Source of the DNA: JAGDMJ01 sp963809695
GTDB lineage: Bacteria; Bacteroidota; Ignavibacteria; UBA10030; UBA6906
Length of the DNA: 64,000 nucleotides
Direction: 5' to 3'
Assembly: GCA_963809695.1 (NCBI GenBank)
Contig: CAWEKI010000010.1
Coordinates: 496,001 to 560,000 of the forward strand
A program made the translations under genes and the position numbers. Positions 16,897-25,840 of the stretch are shown in pieces (the stretch's first letter is position 1; every line of letters begins with the position of its first letter). The notes beneath the pieces were generated by a model that searched no databases, was not told the origin of the DNA, and worked only from the letters and a program-made list of their open reading frames with translations.

Positions 16897-18724
16897 TCAG
16901 ATTCGTCCAAACCGCCGGTCAAGTTCCTCGATAGAGATCCTCAGCACCACCGGACGGCCGTGCGGACAGACATATGGCATCTTCGTCGCAAAGAGCTGGT
17001 CGATCAACGAGCGCATTTCCGTCTCGCTCAGCGGATCGCCGGCCTTGATCGCAGACCTGCAGGAAAACGATTTGGCCAGATTGTCTCGCACATCCATCGG
17101 GGCGTGCTGCTGGTACTCCTTGTAGAGAGCAAGCATGTCTTGCACGATCCGTTCTTCCTGTCCACCTTTCACGTCAGGCGGGACCCCTTCAATCACGATG
17201 GTGTTCTTTCCGAACAATTTAATGTCAAATCCAAGGAGCGTGAAATGGGGCAGCAGATCTTTGACCAGCGCGTAGTCGCCGGCGGCCATTTGAATGGTGT
17301 AAGGGAACAGCAGCTGTTGGGCCGATTGCAGCTTGTTCTCAAAGCGCAGCAAGGCCCGCTCGTAGAGGACCCGCTCGTGCGCGACATGCTGGTCCACGAT
17401 CATGACGCCGTTCCGGATCTGCGACAGTATGTATTTGTTGTGCAGCTGCCAGATAAGGGCGTTGGAGATCTCATCCGGACGATCCGCGTCATGCGTCAAC
17501 GTCGGCACGGGAGGAACATTGCCGGGAGAAAATGCAGGTGTGAGGAGCCGCGCAGCAAACTCGCCCCCTCTGCCTCCTGCCTGAAAGATCTCTCCGGTGG
17601 CCCGGTCCACGGAGTCGGGCCACATGTGCTGCCCCGGCGTAAAACGGAGTGCCGATCCCCCTGCCGCGTCTCCGGTTCCAGCCAGGGCGAGGCCCGGTAC
17701 GCTGCCTCCGCCGGCCCCGGCCAGCCCTTTGCGCACGAGCGTTGACACGACGCGGTAGATTCCCTGTTCGTCCTCGAATTTGGCCTCCATCTTTGAAGGA
17801 TGCACGTTCACGTCCACGCGTCGCGGATCGAGCTCGATGAAGAGAAGAAAGAACGGGAACGTTCCTTTGATCAGGAGATTTTCGTAGGCCGAGAAGACGG
17901 CATGGTTGATCGTACGGTTGACGATGAAGCGGCCGTTCAGAAAGAGATATTGGTTGAACCGGGTCCTCTGGCCGAATGTACGGCTTCCCTATGAAGCCGC
18001 GAACCGCAAGAAGGTCCGTTGTTTCCTCAACCGGGATCATCGCCGCAAATTGGCGCTCACCGAACAGGTCGATCATCCGCTGTTCGACCGTCGCCGGCTT
18101 CACGTCGAAGATCGTTTCGTCGTCGCTGATGAACGTGATGGCGACGTCTGGCCTTCCCAGCGCGATGCGATGCACGGCATCGTACACGTGCCGGAACTCG
18201 GTTGATATGGTCTTGAGGAATTTCCTGCGGGCAGGAACATTGAAGAAGAGATTCTGTACGGACACCGACGTCCCGGGCTCGCGGCCCTCCCGGGACAGCC
18301 GGGGCACGCTCCCGCCGTCGATCCGGACCACGACGGCCATTTCATCTGCCGCTCTCCGCGTTTTCATCGTGACCTGGGCAACGGAAGCAATGGAGGCGAG
18401 CGCTTCGCCGCGAAAACCGTACGTGCGGATCTCCTCCAGCTCCTCGTACGAAGCGATCTTGCTGGTGGCATGACGAAGAAAGGACGCGAGGGCATCCTGC
18501 TCGTCCATCCCCGCCCCATCGTCCACCACCTGGATCAGGGAGGTTCCGCCCTCCTTGATGATGACGGTGATGGACCGAGCCCCCGCATCCAGCGAGTTTT
18601 CGAGCAGCTCCTTGACGGCGGACTCCGGCCGCTGGATCACCTCTCCGGCCGCAATTTTGTTAGCCAGGTGGTCGGGGAGTACCGCGATGCGGCGATTGAC
18701 AAATACTCGTTGCGTCGGTTCCAT
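16897..18724 (-). pseudogene. mutL: DNA mismatch repair protein MutL, split by a frameshift
   Basis: Two frames together give a full MutL of about 608 residues. The N-terminal GHKL ATPase (ELLENSLDAGA, DDGAGM, TYGFRGEAL) reads from 18724 to the VRGFIGKPYIRP segment. The expected continuation RTRFNQYLFLNGRF lies in the other frame and runs to 16897, including DVNVHPSKMEAKF and the C-terminal dimerisation/endonuclease domain with DQHVAHERVLYE, SCRSAIKAG and CPHGRP. Removing one base at about 17961-17971 restores the alignment exactly. The endonuclease motif marks the MutH-independent MutL type. It may be a real loss of function, a slippage site or a sequencing error; otherwise both halves look under selection. 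Confidence 0.88.
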
Positions 18725-18730
18725 GCTTCC

Positions 18731-19675
18731 CTATTGGACAAACAAGGCATCGACAAATGCCGCCTTATCGAAAGGCTGCAGATCGTCGATTTTCTCTCCT
18801 ACACCGATGAAGCGAACGGGTACATCCATGTCATGTGTGATCGCCAGGACGATTCCACCCTTTGCGGTCCCGTCCAGCTTTGTCAGGACGAGGCCCGTAA
18901 CGCCCACGGACGCGCTGAATTGTTTGGCCTGCTGCAGGCCGTTCTGTCCGGTGGAACCATCGATCACCAGCAGCACTTCGTGCGGGGCATCCGGAAACTG
19001 CTTCTGGATGACGCGCTTGATCTTCTTCAGTTCCTCCATCAGGTTCACCTTGGTGTGCAGCCGTCCGGCGGTGTCGATGATCACGACGTCCGCGCCCTGC
19101 GAGGCGGCGGAGCGGACGGCATCGAAGGCCACAGCCGCAGGATCCGATCCACGCTCCTGCCGGACCAACGTTGCTCCCGCACGCTTCGCCCAGATCTCCA
19201 GCTGTTCGTTTGCCGCAGCCCGGAATGTATCGGCGGCGGCAATCACCACTTTCTTCCCTGATGCAACGTAGGTGTGCGCCAGCTTGCCGATCGTCGTGGT
19301 CTTTCCCACCCCGTTGATGCCTACGACCATGATGACGTGCGGTCTTGCCGGACCCAGCGCAAAGGGGTCGGCTCCCGTGCCGTCCGTGCCCTGGACAAAC
19401 TGACGCCGTATCTCATCCTTCAGGAGGTCAAACAGCTCCGCGGTGCTTGCATAGCGATCCTGCTTTGCCCGAGCCCGGATCGCCTCGATGATCTGTCCCG
19501 TCGTGGCCATCCCTACATCGGCACTGATGAGGATCTCCTCCAGCTGGTCGAGCAGTTCATCGTCAATGGTCGCCTTCGCGGTTGCCAGCCTGGTGACTCG
19601 ATAGACCAGGGATTCCCGGGTCCTGGTCAGGCCTTCTTTCAGCTTCCCCAGCTTCAGCCGGTCAAGAATTCCCAT
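18731..19675 (-). CDS. ftsY: Signal recognition particle receptor FtsY
   Basis: A 314-residue SRP GTPase that docks ribosome-SRP complexes at the membrane. The NG domain is complete: helical N domain (about 25-90), G1 GINGVGKTTTIGKL, G2 DTFRAAANEQL, G3 DTAGRLH, G4 TKLDGTAKGG and the closing GVGEKIDDLQPF. The acidic A domain of E. coli FtsY is absent, as in many bacteria. The ATG at 19675 (MGILDRLKLGKL) has AAGGGA upstream and overlaps the phosphatidyltransferase gene by 14 bp. It lies 6 bp before mutL. Confidence 0.96.
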   Translation of the reverse strand: MGILDRLKLGKLKEGLTRTRESLVYRVTRLATAKATIDDELLDQLEEILISADVGMATTGQIIEAIRARAKQDRYASTAELFDLLKDEIRRQFVQGTDGTGADPFALGPARPHVIMVVGINGVGKTTTIGKLAHTYVASGKKVVIAAADTFRAAANEQLEIWAKRAGATLVRQERGSDPAAVAFDAVRSAASQGADVVIIDTAGRLHTKVNLMEELKKIKRVIQKQFPDAPHEVLLVIDGSTGQNGLQQAKQFSASVGVTGLVLTKLDGTAKGGIVLAITHDMDVPVRFIGVGEKIDDLQPFDKAAFVDALFVQ

Positions 19676-20249
19676 CGATCCCTTCCCGAGAACCTTTAAG
19701 GATGCCAATGAATCGCGCGACGTAGGACGCCAGAGACAGGAGAAGCATCACAGTACTCGCCGCAACCAGAATATCGAGCCACGTGGGCGGGAGAAGCAGG
19801 ACTCCTCCGAAGAGCGTGACGGAGAGGACAACGATCGTCCACTTTCCCATGAAGTTGGAGGCCAGCACGATCCTATACCTCGTCCTCACGAACACCCCAC
19901 CCCCCAAAATCAACAGATCGCGGATCAGGAGGGCCAGAACGAACCAGACCGGGATTTCGCCCAGCCAGAGCAGGACGAGCGCGACCGTAGCCGCCCCAAT
20001 CTTGTCGGCAAGGGGATCCAGAACCTTCCCCCATTCGGTGATCTCGTTGAAACGGCGTGCAAGCATTCCGTCAAGCTTATCGGTCAGCGCGGCAAGAAGA
20101 ATGATGACGCATCCCCAGATCCGGGCAGAGGGTAGTCCCGACACCATCACTGCAACAAAAGGGATGACAAGGAGAGCGCGGAGGATGCTTAAGAGGTTGG
20201 AGGAAGTGAGGAACCGCGATGACACCGGAGTCTCTGCTACGTGTGCCAT
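19662..20249 (-). CDS. pgsA: CDP-alcohol phosphatidyltransferase, PgsA-like
   Basis: A membrane enzyme of about 195 residues with the CDP-alcohol phosphotransferase signature D-x2-DG-x2-AR-x8-G-x3-D-x3-D, seen as TDKLDGMLARRF followed by GKVLDPLADK. Five to six membrane helices are present. The most likely reaction is CDP-diacylglycerol plus glycerol-3-phosphate to phosphatidylglycerol phosphate, but other alcohols cannot be excluded. The start is uncertain: the ATG at 20249 lies one base after the purF stop, while 20261 and 20267 lie within purF. None has a strong ribosome-binding site. Confidence 0.85.
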   Translation of the reverse strand: MAHVAETPVSSRFLTSSNLLSILRALLVIPFVAVMVSGLPSARIWGCVIILLAALTDKLDGMLARRFNEITEWGKVLDPLADKIGAATVALVLLWLGEIPVWFVLALLIRDLLILGGGVFVRTRYRIVLASNFMGKWTIVVLSVTLFGGVLLLPPTWLDILVAASTVMLLLSLASYVARFIGILKGSREGIDGNS

Positions 20250-20250
20250 G

Positions 20251-21741
20251 TCACGCTTCATTCTCATCTTTCGACTGATTCGCGTCGATGGGAACCGGAT
20301 ACTTTCCGCTGAAGCAAGCGGTGCAGTAGTTCTCTCCACCTTCACGCGGAGCTGAGGCAAGCATGTCCTCAATGGAAAGATAACCAACACTGTCCACTCC
20401 CAGTTCCTCGCCGATCTTCTGAATATCGCCGCCGCACTGGTTTGCGATCAGCTCGCTCTGCGTCGGGAAGTCCATGCCGTAGTGACAGGGATACATGATG
20501 GGCGGGGCCGTGACACGGAAGTGCACTTCCCTGGCGCCCGCCTGCCGGACCAGCTGGACGAGCTGCTTCGACGTGGTACCGCGGACAATGGAATCGTCCA
20601 CAATTACCACGACTTTGTCCTTCAGCACTCCTTTGACTGTGTTGAATTTCGTCTTGACCTTGTTCTCCCGCACATCCTGGCTCGGCTGGATGAAGGTCCG
20701 CCCGACATAATGGCTCCTGATGAGGCCGATCTCCAGCTTTGCATTCCCTCCGTTCTTGATGGTCTGCTGCACATACCCCATGGTAGCGGTATTGCTGGAG
20801 TCCGGAACGTTGATCACCACGACTTTGCTGCCCGGGTCCCGCGGGACGACCGGACGGGTATTGGCCAGGTTCTTTCCGAGCCGACGCCGGACCTTGTCCA
20901 CGCTATGCCCGAAGATCTGGCTGTCCGGCCGCGAAAAGTAAATGTACTCAAAGATGCAGTGATGAGGAGTTGCCGGCCGGTCATCGATCCGAAGGGAGGT
21001 AACCTCCCCCGTTTCCTGGCTCTTCTCGTCAATGACGACTATTTCGCCAGGGCGGACGTCCCGGATATATTCCGCGTCGATGATGTCGAAACCCACGGTC
21101 TCGGAGGCCACGATGAACGCCTTCCCTTTCTTTCCGAGCGCAAGCGGGCGGAAGCCGGAATGGTCGCGCGCCGCGATCAGGTTCCGTTCGGTCAATATAA
21201 CGAGCGAAAAAGCCCCCCGGATCTGCGAAAGGGCATCGCGAATCTGGTCAATCTGCTCTGTTTCCTTACTGCGCGCGATCAGGTGCAGGATGATCTCAGT
21301 ATCGGAGGTCGTCTGGAAGATCGTTCCTTCATCCTGGAGTTTCTTGCGAATCGTGCGAAAGTTCGTCAGGTTGCCGTTGTGAGCTATGGCGATGTTGCCC
21401 GACTTGTAGAGAACGGTAAAAGGTTGGATGTTTGCCTCGTTGTTTGCAGACCCTGCCGTGGAATACCGGTTGTGCCCGATTGCGAGGTCCCCCAGGAGGA
21501 GCTCGCTGAGCACGCGTTCGTCTTTGTAGACGTCATCAACGAGACCGAAGGCCTTATGGACATGGAACCGGTACTTTCCAGCGTCTTGATCAAATTCCGC
21601 CGTGACCATTCCCGATCCTTCCTGGCCGCGGTGTTGTTGCGCGAGGAGTCCATAGTAGGTCATCTGAGCCGCGGAAGGATGTCCGAAAACCCCGAATACT
21701 GCACAGTGGCAGCGCGGTTTATCGAGCTCGTCCTTTTTCAT
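20251..21741 (-). CDS. purF: Amidophosphoribosyltransferase
   Basis: A 496-residue enzyme for the first step of purine synthesis, PRPP plus glutamine to phosphoribosylamine. A short propeptide (12 residues, MKKDELDKPRCH) precedes the N-terminal nucleophile Cys in CAVFGVFG. The Ntn glutaminase half includes QHRGQEGSG and the phosphoribosyltransferase half carries the PRPP loop VVIVDDSIVRGTTS. Cysteines in YPCHYGMDF and ENYCTACF match the Fe-S ligands of the Bacillus-type enzyme. The ATG at 21741 has GAAAGG upstream; the longer frame to 21894 has no family similarity and runs into nadB. Confidence 0.96.
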   Translation of the reverse strand: MKKDELDKPRCHCAVFGVFGHPSAAQMTYYGLLAQQHRGQEGSGMVTAEFDQDAGKYRFHVHKAFGLVDDVYKDERVLSELLLGDLAIGHNRYSTAGSANNEANIQPFTVLYKSGNIAIAHNGNLTNFRTIRKKLQDEGTIFQTTSDTEIILHLIARSKETEQIDQIRDALSQIRGAFSLVILTERNLIAARDHSGFRPLALGKKGKAFIVASETVGFDIIDAEYIRDVRPGEIVVIDEKSQETGEVTSLRIDDRPATPHHCIFEYIYFSRPDSQIFGHSVDKVRRRLGKNLANTRPVVPRDPGSKVVVINVPDSSNTATMGYVQQTIKNGGNAKLEIGLIRSHYVGRTFIQPSQDVRENKVKTKFNTVKGVLKDKVVVIVDDSIVRGTTSKQLVQLVRQAGAREVHFRVTAPPIMYPCHYGMDFPTQSELIANQCGGDIQKIGEELGVDSVGYLSIEDMLASAPREGGENYCTACFSGKYPVPIDANQSKDENEA

Positions 21742-21770
21742 GAGGCCTTTCACAGTAACGGGTAAACTAT

Positions 21771-21799
21771 AATATACGACAAATCTGTCGCTGATACAA
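21771..21799 (-). promoter_or_regulatory. Candidate purF promoter
   Basis: Minus strand TTGTAT, 17 bp, TATATT, in the 106-bp gap between nadB and purF, starting transcription about 25 bp before the purF ATG. The -10 is good and the -35 half-matched. Confidence 0.4.
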
Positions 21800-21847
21800 C
21801 AGAGCCTTCCTTCAGGGATTCCGCAGCCATGTGATCGATCCGGCTTT

Positions 21848-23446
21848 CTACTCAACCACCGTGTCGCATTGGAACCTCGCGTCGTCCCGCTCACGGTAGT
21901 CCGTCGTCACATGAAGCCCTCGGGATTCCATGCGGCTCATAGCGCAGCGAATGACCAGGCTCGCACACTGCGCCAGATTCCGCAGCTCGACGAGCGGCTC
22001 CGTAACCTTTGTCCTCTTGTAGAAGCTCTCCACCTCCTGCCGGATGAGTTCCATCCGGCGCTGGGCGCGTTCCAGCCGATGTGTTGATCGGATGATACCG
22101 ACATAGTCCCACATGATCTGCTGGATCTCCCGGCGGTTGTGTGAAATGAGGATCCACTCTTCTGCGTTCAACGTCCCGCTATCGTCCCACTCGCGGATCC
22201 CGGGGATCACGCCGCCGCTTTCCTTGCCGATCTGCGCAGCAGAGCGCGCGGCCCGGTCAGAAAACACGAGCGCTTCGAGCAGGGAATTGCTTGCCAGGCG
22301 GTTCGCCCCGTGTACGCCGGTCATGCTCACCTCGCCCGCCGCAAACAGGCCTCCGATCGAGGTCTGGCCGTCAACATCTGTGATGACCCCCCCGCAGGAA
22401 TAGTGGGCAGCCGGGACCACCGGGACGGGCTCGGCAGTGATGTCAATCTTGTACTTGGTAAGGCAGGTCGAATAGATATGTGGAAAATGTTCCTGTACCC
22501 GGTCGGCCTCAAGATGACGCAGGTCCAGCCAGACATACTCCTCGCCCCGGCGTTTCAGTTCCGTATCGATGGCATAGGCCACGATGTCCCGCGGCGCAAG
22601 CGACTTGCGTTCGTCGTAGCGCTGCATGAATTCCTCGCCGTTCTGCAACTTCAGCACGGCTCCGAAGCCACGAACCGCTTCTGAAATCAAAAAGGAGGGG
22701 CTGCCGGAATTGAACAAGGTGGTGGGATGGAATTGGATGAACTCCATGTTCGCTATCCTGGCTCCGGCCCGGTATGCCATCGCCACGCCGTCCCCTGTCG
22801 CGATCAGGGGATTTGTGGTATGGATATAGACCTGGCCGAGCCCGCCTGTCGCGAGGAGCGTAATTCCTGCAATGAAGGTGTCCACGCGATTTTCAATGCT
22901 GTTGTAGGCGTACGCCCCCCAGCAGTGAATGCTCCCGCGCGCAGCGTCAGGTTGTCTCTCCACATTGTGCTCCGTGAGAAGTTCGACGCCGATATGGTTT
23001 TCGAAAATGCGGACGTTGGGGCGTTCGGCGATGGCATGGAGCAATGCCCGCTCGATTTCTCTCCCGGTGAGATCTGCTGCGTGGACAATCCTGTTGGTCG
23101 AGTGCCCTCCCTCCCTGCCGAGATCAAGGCCACCGTCTTTCTGCGTGAACCGTGCCCCTACCTCCATGAGATCTCGCAGTCGGTCGGGGCCTTCGCGAAC
23201 CATGATCCTCACCGCGTCTTCATGCGATAGTCCCATTCCCGTCGCGAGCGTATCGCGCACGTGAAGATCGAAGGAATCGACCTTCGACATCACTGCGGCG
23301 ACCCCTCCCTGGGCAAGGTTCGTGTTCGATTCAGCCTTCTCTTTTTTCGTAATGATGGCAACGGTGCCGAGCTCGGCCACCTTGAGGGCATAGGTCAGCC
23401 CGGCGATTCCCGACCCAATGACGAGAAAATCATACTGGTGAACCAT
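21848..23446 (-). CDS. nadB: L-aspartate oxidase
   Basis: A 532-residue FAD enzyme that oxidises L-aspartate to iminoaspartate, the first step of de novo NAD synthesis. It shows the N-terminal dinucleotide-binding motif VIGSGIAGLTYA, NLAQGGVAAV, the capping-domain Arg in SEAVRGFGAVL, and AAHYSCGGVITD with GLFAAGEVSMTGVHGANRL near the FAD. Length is typical. The next enzyme of the pathway, nadA, is in the same window at 54.8-55.7 kb but not adjacent, so the nad genes are scattered. It is separated from the upstream outer-membrane gene by a terminator. Confidence 0.96.
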   Translation of the reverse strand: MVHQYDFLVIGSGIAGLTYALKVAELGTVAIITKKEKAESNTNLAQGGVAAVMSKVDSFDLHVRDTLATGMGLSHEDAVRIMVREGPDRLRDLMEVGARFTQKDGGLDLGREGGHSTNRIVHAADLTGREIERALLHAIAERPNVRIFENHIGVELLTEHNVERQPDAARGSIHCWGAYAYNSIENRVDTFIAGITLLATGGLGQVYIHTTNPLIATGDGVAMAYRAGARIANMEFIQFHPTTLFNSGSPSFLISEAVRGFGAVLKLQNGEEFMQRYDERKSLAPRDIVAYAIDTELKRRGEEYVWLDLRHLEADRVQEHFPHIYSTCLTKYKIDITAEPVPVVPAAHYSCGGVITDVDGQTSIGGLFAAGEVSMTGVHGANRLASNSLLEALVFSDRAARSAAQIGKESGGVIPGIREWDDSGTLNAEEWILISHNRREIQQIMWDYVGIIRSTHRLERAQRRMELIRQEVESFYKRTKVTEPLVELRNLAQCASLVIRCAMSRMESRGLHVTTDYRERDDARFQCDTVVE

Positions 23447-23517
23447 GATGGTACGTTATGGGGGTGTTGAACAGTTGACAATTTGTGAAAGCCATGGTCC
23501 GGACACGTTATTGGAAC

Positions 23518-23552
23518 AAAAAGGGCGACCCCTGTAGTTCAGGATCGCCCCA
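23518..23552 (-). terminator. Intrinsic terminator after the outer-membrane protein gene
   Basis: Minus strand GGGGCGATCC, 9-nt loop, GGGGTCGCCC, then TTTTTG. The stem is about 9 bp with one G-T pair. It lies 25 bp beyond the stop of the outer-membrane protein gene and about 70 bp before nadB. Confidence 0.85.
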
Positions 23553-23576
23553 GACTTTCAGATCTGAACGTGGGAA

Positions 23577-25013
23577 TCAATCAAAACTGAAGCTCGTGGT
23601 AATGTATCCAAAGGCGTTCAGGTTATCCCCGGACCCGATGATCCCGAACCCCCGCCGAAGTGCCTCCTCGCTCACCGTTGCATCGAGCGAGAACCCGCCA
23701 AACTTGAATCCCAGACCAAGCGTAACCAGTCCATCGTAGTTGGTGGGGTTGATCCCGCCGACAAGGATGGCGCTGTTCGGAAGAGGCATGCTGCTCTCCG
23801 ACGAGGTCGTAATGCCTCCCGATGTGACCTCTCCCTTCACGTTTGCCTTCCCGGGAGACCGATAGTAGCCGCCGCGGCCCGCAAGCCATTCCGTGAACCA
23901 CCATTCGGCACCAATATTGAAAACCGGGATGGCAGTATAGGTGAATGTCTGCGTCACGCCACTTTGCGGCGTACTCTGGTTGAATTCCGCCGTGAGCTTG
24001 GCAGTCTGGAAGCTTACTCCACCCGCTATGTATACTGTCGGCGTGTGATATTCCGCGCCTGCCCCAACACCGAGAGCGAGCGTTGAGAATTTCCGGCTGT
24101 CGGTCCGTGCAGCCCCCCCGTTTACCGGGGAGTCCTGCGTGGGCTCGGCCGAGACGCTGAGTACGCCGGCATAGGGAACAAAATTCACCCTGTTCGAAAG
24201 TCGCAGCCGCATTCGGGCGTCAGCCGTGATCTCGGTACCTGATGATGAAAACTCGCCCCCCTGGCCTGCCACTACGGGGTTGATCTTGACGTTGTCTGTG
24301 GCCTTATCCAACCGCACTCCCGCGCTGGCAGCAAGGGACGAACCTGCTCCCAGATCGAGATTCATGCCTGCCGTAAAACCAAACATCCGGGCTGAAGCTT
24401 CGGTCTCAGTGGACTGATTGGGCGCCGGGTTGTCCGTTGCCGTGTTGCTGGCATCGCCATACATTACGGCAAACCCCAGGTCCAGGGATCCCACATTATA
24501 CGCTGCCAGCACCTGAAAGACATTTCCCATGCTGGGGATTGTTTGCGGTCCGGTAACACCTGCGCCCCGAGAAATATTGGGGACGAATGAGGGAATCGCA
24601 GGAATGGTCACGCTTCCGATCGTGGTCGCCGGCTGTCCCTGCAGCGTGTTGGCCACCTGCGCCATCGCAGAAGGGTCATAGCTCAGAATGGCACCAAGAG
24701 TGAAATTGGATCCAAGTCCGAACGAAATGCCGACATTCTGGTTGCCGTAACCATTGTCGCCCGTCGAAAGCCCGTTCAACGTTCCCCCTCCCACATTCCA
24801 CCAGACGTAATTCCTGTAGCGGGCCTGCTGGGCCGGATTCAAAAGAATCCGGGACGGGTCATCCACAATAAAGGGGTTCATCACGACCCCAATTCCAAGG
24901 TTCGAACCTCCCATCGAAATCTGCCTCGCTATCCCACCGGGTTTGGCCTGGGACCATGCATAGCTGCCCACCAAGAACATCAACAGGAAAATGGTAGCAC
25001 ATCTTCGCAACAT
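23577..25013 (-). CDS. Outer-membrane beta-barrel protein of unknown function
   Basis: A 478-residue protein with a clear signal peptide (hydrophobic residues 8-20, cleavage after about YAWSQA). The mature N-terminus RQISMGGSNLGIG and the segment DDPSRILLNPAQQARY resemble the PorV/UPF0164-like barrels common in the Ignavibacteria and Bacteroidota, where a first motif of Ala/Met/Gly and an Asn-Pro motif recur. Alternating hydrophobic strands run to the C-terminus, which ends in the aromatic pattern TTSFSFD. It is a single-gene unit with its own promoter (25085-25113) and terminator (23518-23552), suggesting high, independent expression. The ligand is unknown. Confidence 0.75.
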   Translation of the reverse strand: MLRRCATIFLLMFLVGSYAWSQAKPGGIARQISMGGSNLGIGVVMNPFIVDDPSRILLNPAQQARYRNYVWWNVGGGTLNGLSTGDNGYGNQNVGISFGLGSNFTLGAILSYDPSAMAQVANTLQGQPATTIGSVTIPAIPSFVPNISRGAGVTGPQTIPSMGNVFQVLAAYNVGSLDLGFAVMYGDASNTATDNPAPNQSTETEASARMFGFTAGMNLDLGAGSSLAASAGVRLDKATDNVKINPVVAGQGGEFSSSGTEITADARMRLRLSNRVNFVPYAGVLSVSAEPTQDSPVNGGAARTDSRKFSTLALGVGAGAEYHTPTVYIAGGVSFQTAKLTAEFNQSTPQSGVTQTFTYTAIPVFNIGAEWWFTEWLAGRGGYYRSPGKANVKGEVTSGGITTSSESSMPLPNSAILVGGINPTNYDGLVTLGLGFKFGGFSLDATVSEEALRRGFGIIGSGDNLNAFGYITTSFSFD

Positions 25014-25084
25014 GTTATCCTCCCTGGTTGTGCGTGAATGAGTAGGTAGCTGACTGACTAGTTAGAAAGAACGAAATGTGCACG

Positions 25085-25113
25085 AATATACACGAACTCG
25101 ACTTGATTGTCAA
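25085..25113 (-). promoter_or_regulatory. Strong promoter of the outer-membrane protein gene
   Basis: Minus strand TTGACA, exactly 17 bp, TATATT: a perfect -35 and 5 of 6 at the -10. It lies about 70 bp before the ATG, leaving a leader of roughly 65 nt in the 25014-25186 gap, where I see nothing else. Confidence 0.8.
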
Positions 25114-25186
25114 ATGGAATCGCAGGGGTAGTGGCAAACAGAGGTGACTCAGGGGGCTAGGAATTGGGCGGGCATGGCAATGACAC

Positions 25187-25840
25187 CTAGTTCTGAACAT
25201 TCCCACCGGATGATGAAGCGCCCAGCATCTGGATCAAAAGGACGTCAATGAATTGTACTTTTGGGAGAATCTGGATGTTGTCTGATTCGTTCCGGATAAC
25301 GAAATCTGCCCGCTTTACTTTTGCATCAACGGGCATCTGGGCAGCTATGCGCTGGAGGACCTCCTCACGGGTACACTGATCCCGTTCCATCACTCTGCGG
25401 ATTCGGGTCTCCTCCTCAGCCTGTACCACGATCACATAATCGAGTCGTTTGTCAAGGCCGCTCTCATAGATCAGAGCCGCCTCAACGACGACATACGGGA
25501 GGCATTGCTCCCGTGAGTGACGTGAAATCCTGCTTTCAATTTCCCGGAAGACCGCCGGATGCACAATCGCATCCAGACGTTTTCTTATGGAGGGTGCGCC
25601 AAAGGCGCGCGCCGCGACAAGCTTGCGGTCCAGGATCCCCTCGGGAGTATAGGCAACTTCGCCGAAAAGCCGTTGCACCTTTTTCTTCACTGCGGCGTCC
25701 CGGTCCATGATCTCCCTCGCCAGGCCATCAGCTGAAATGACGGTGCGGCCGATCTTTTCGAAGGCGGCACACACTGCTGACTTGCCGCTCCCGATTCCTC
25801 CCGTTACTCCGACAAGGAAAAAATCCCGATCACTTGGCAT
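25187..25840 (-). CDS. coaE: Dephospho-CoA kinase
   Basis: A 217-residue P-loop kinase for the last step of coenzyme A synthesis. The Walker A motif GVTGGIGSGKS is at residues 11-21, and the family segments ISADGLAREIM and VVEAALIYESGLDKRLDYVIVV are present. Length is normal, with a slightly extended C-terminus. The start overlaps the end of rny by 11 bp. Confidence 0.95.
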   Translation of the reverse strand: MPSDRDFFLVGVTGGIGSGKSAVCAAFEKIGRTVISADGLAREIMDRDAAVKKKVQRLFGEVAYTPEGILDRKLVAARAFGAPSIRKRLDAIVHPAVFREIESRISRHSREQCLPYVVVEAALIYESGLDKRLDYVIVVQAEEETRIRRVMERDQCTREEVLQRIAAQMPVDAKVKRADFVIRNESDNIQILPKVQFIDVLLIQMLGASSSGGNVQN

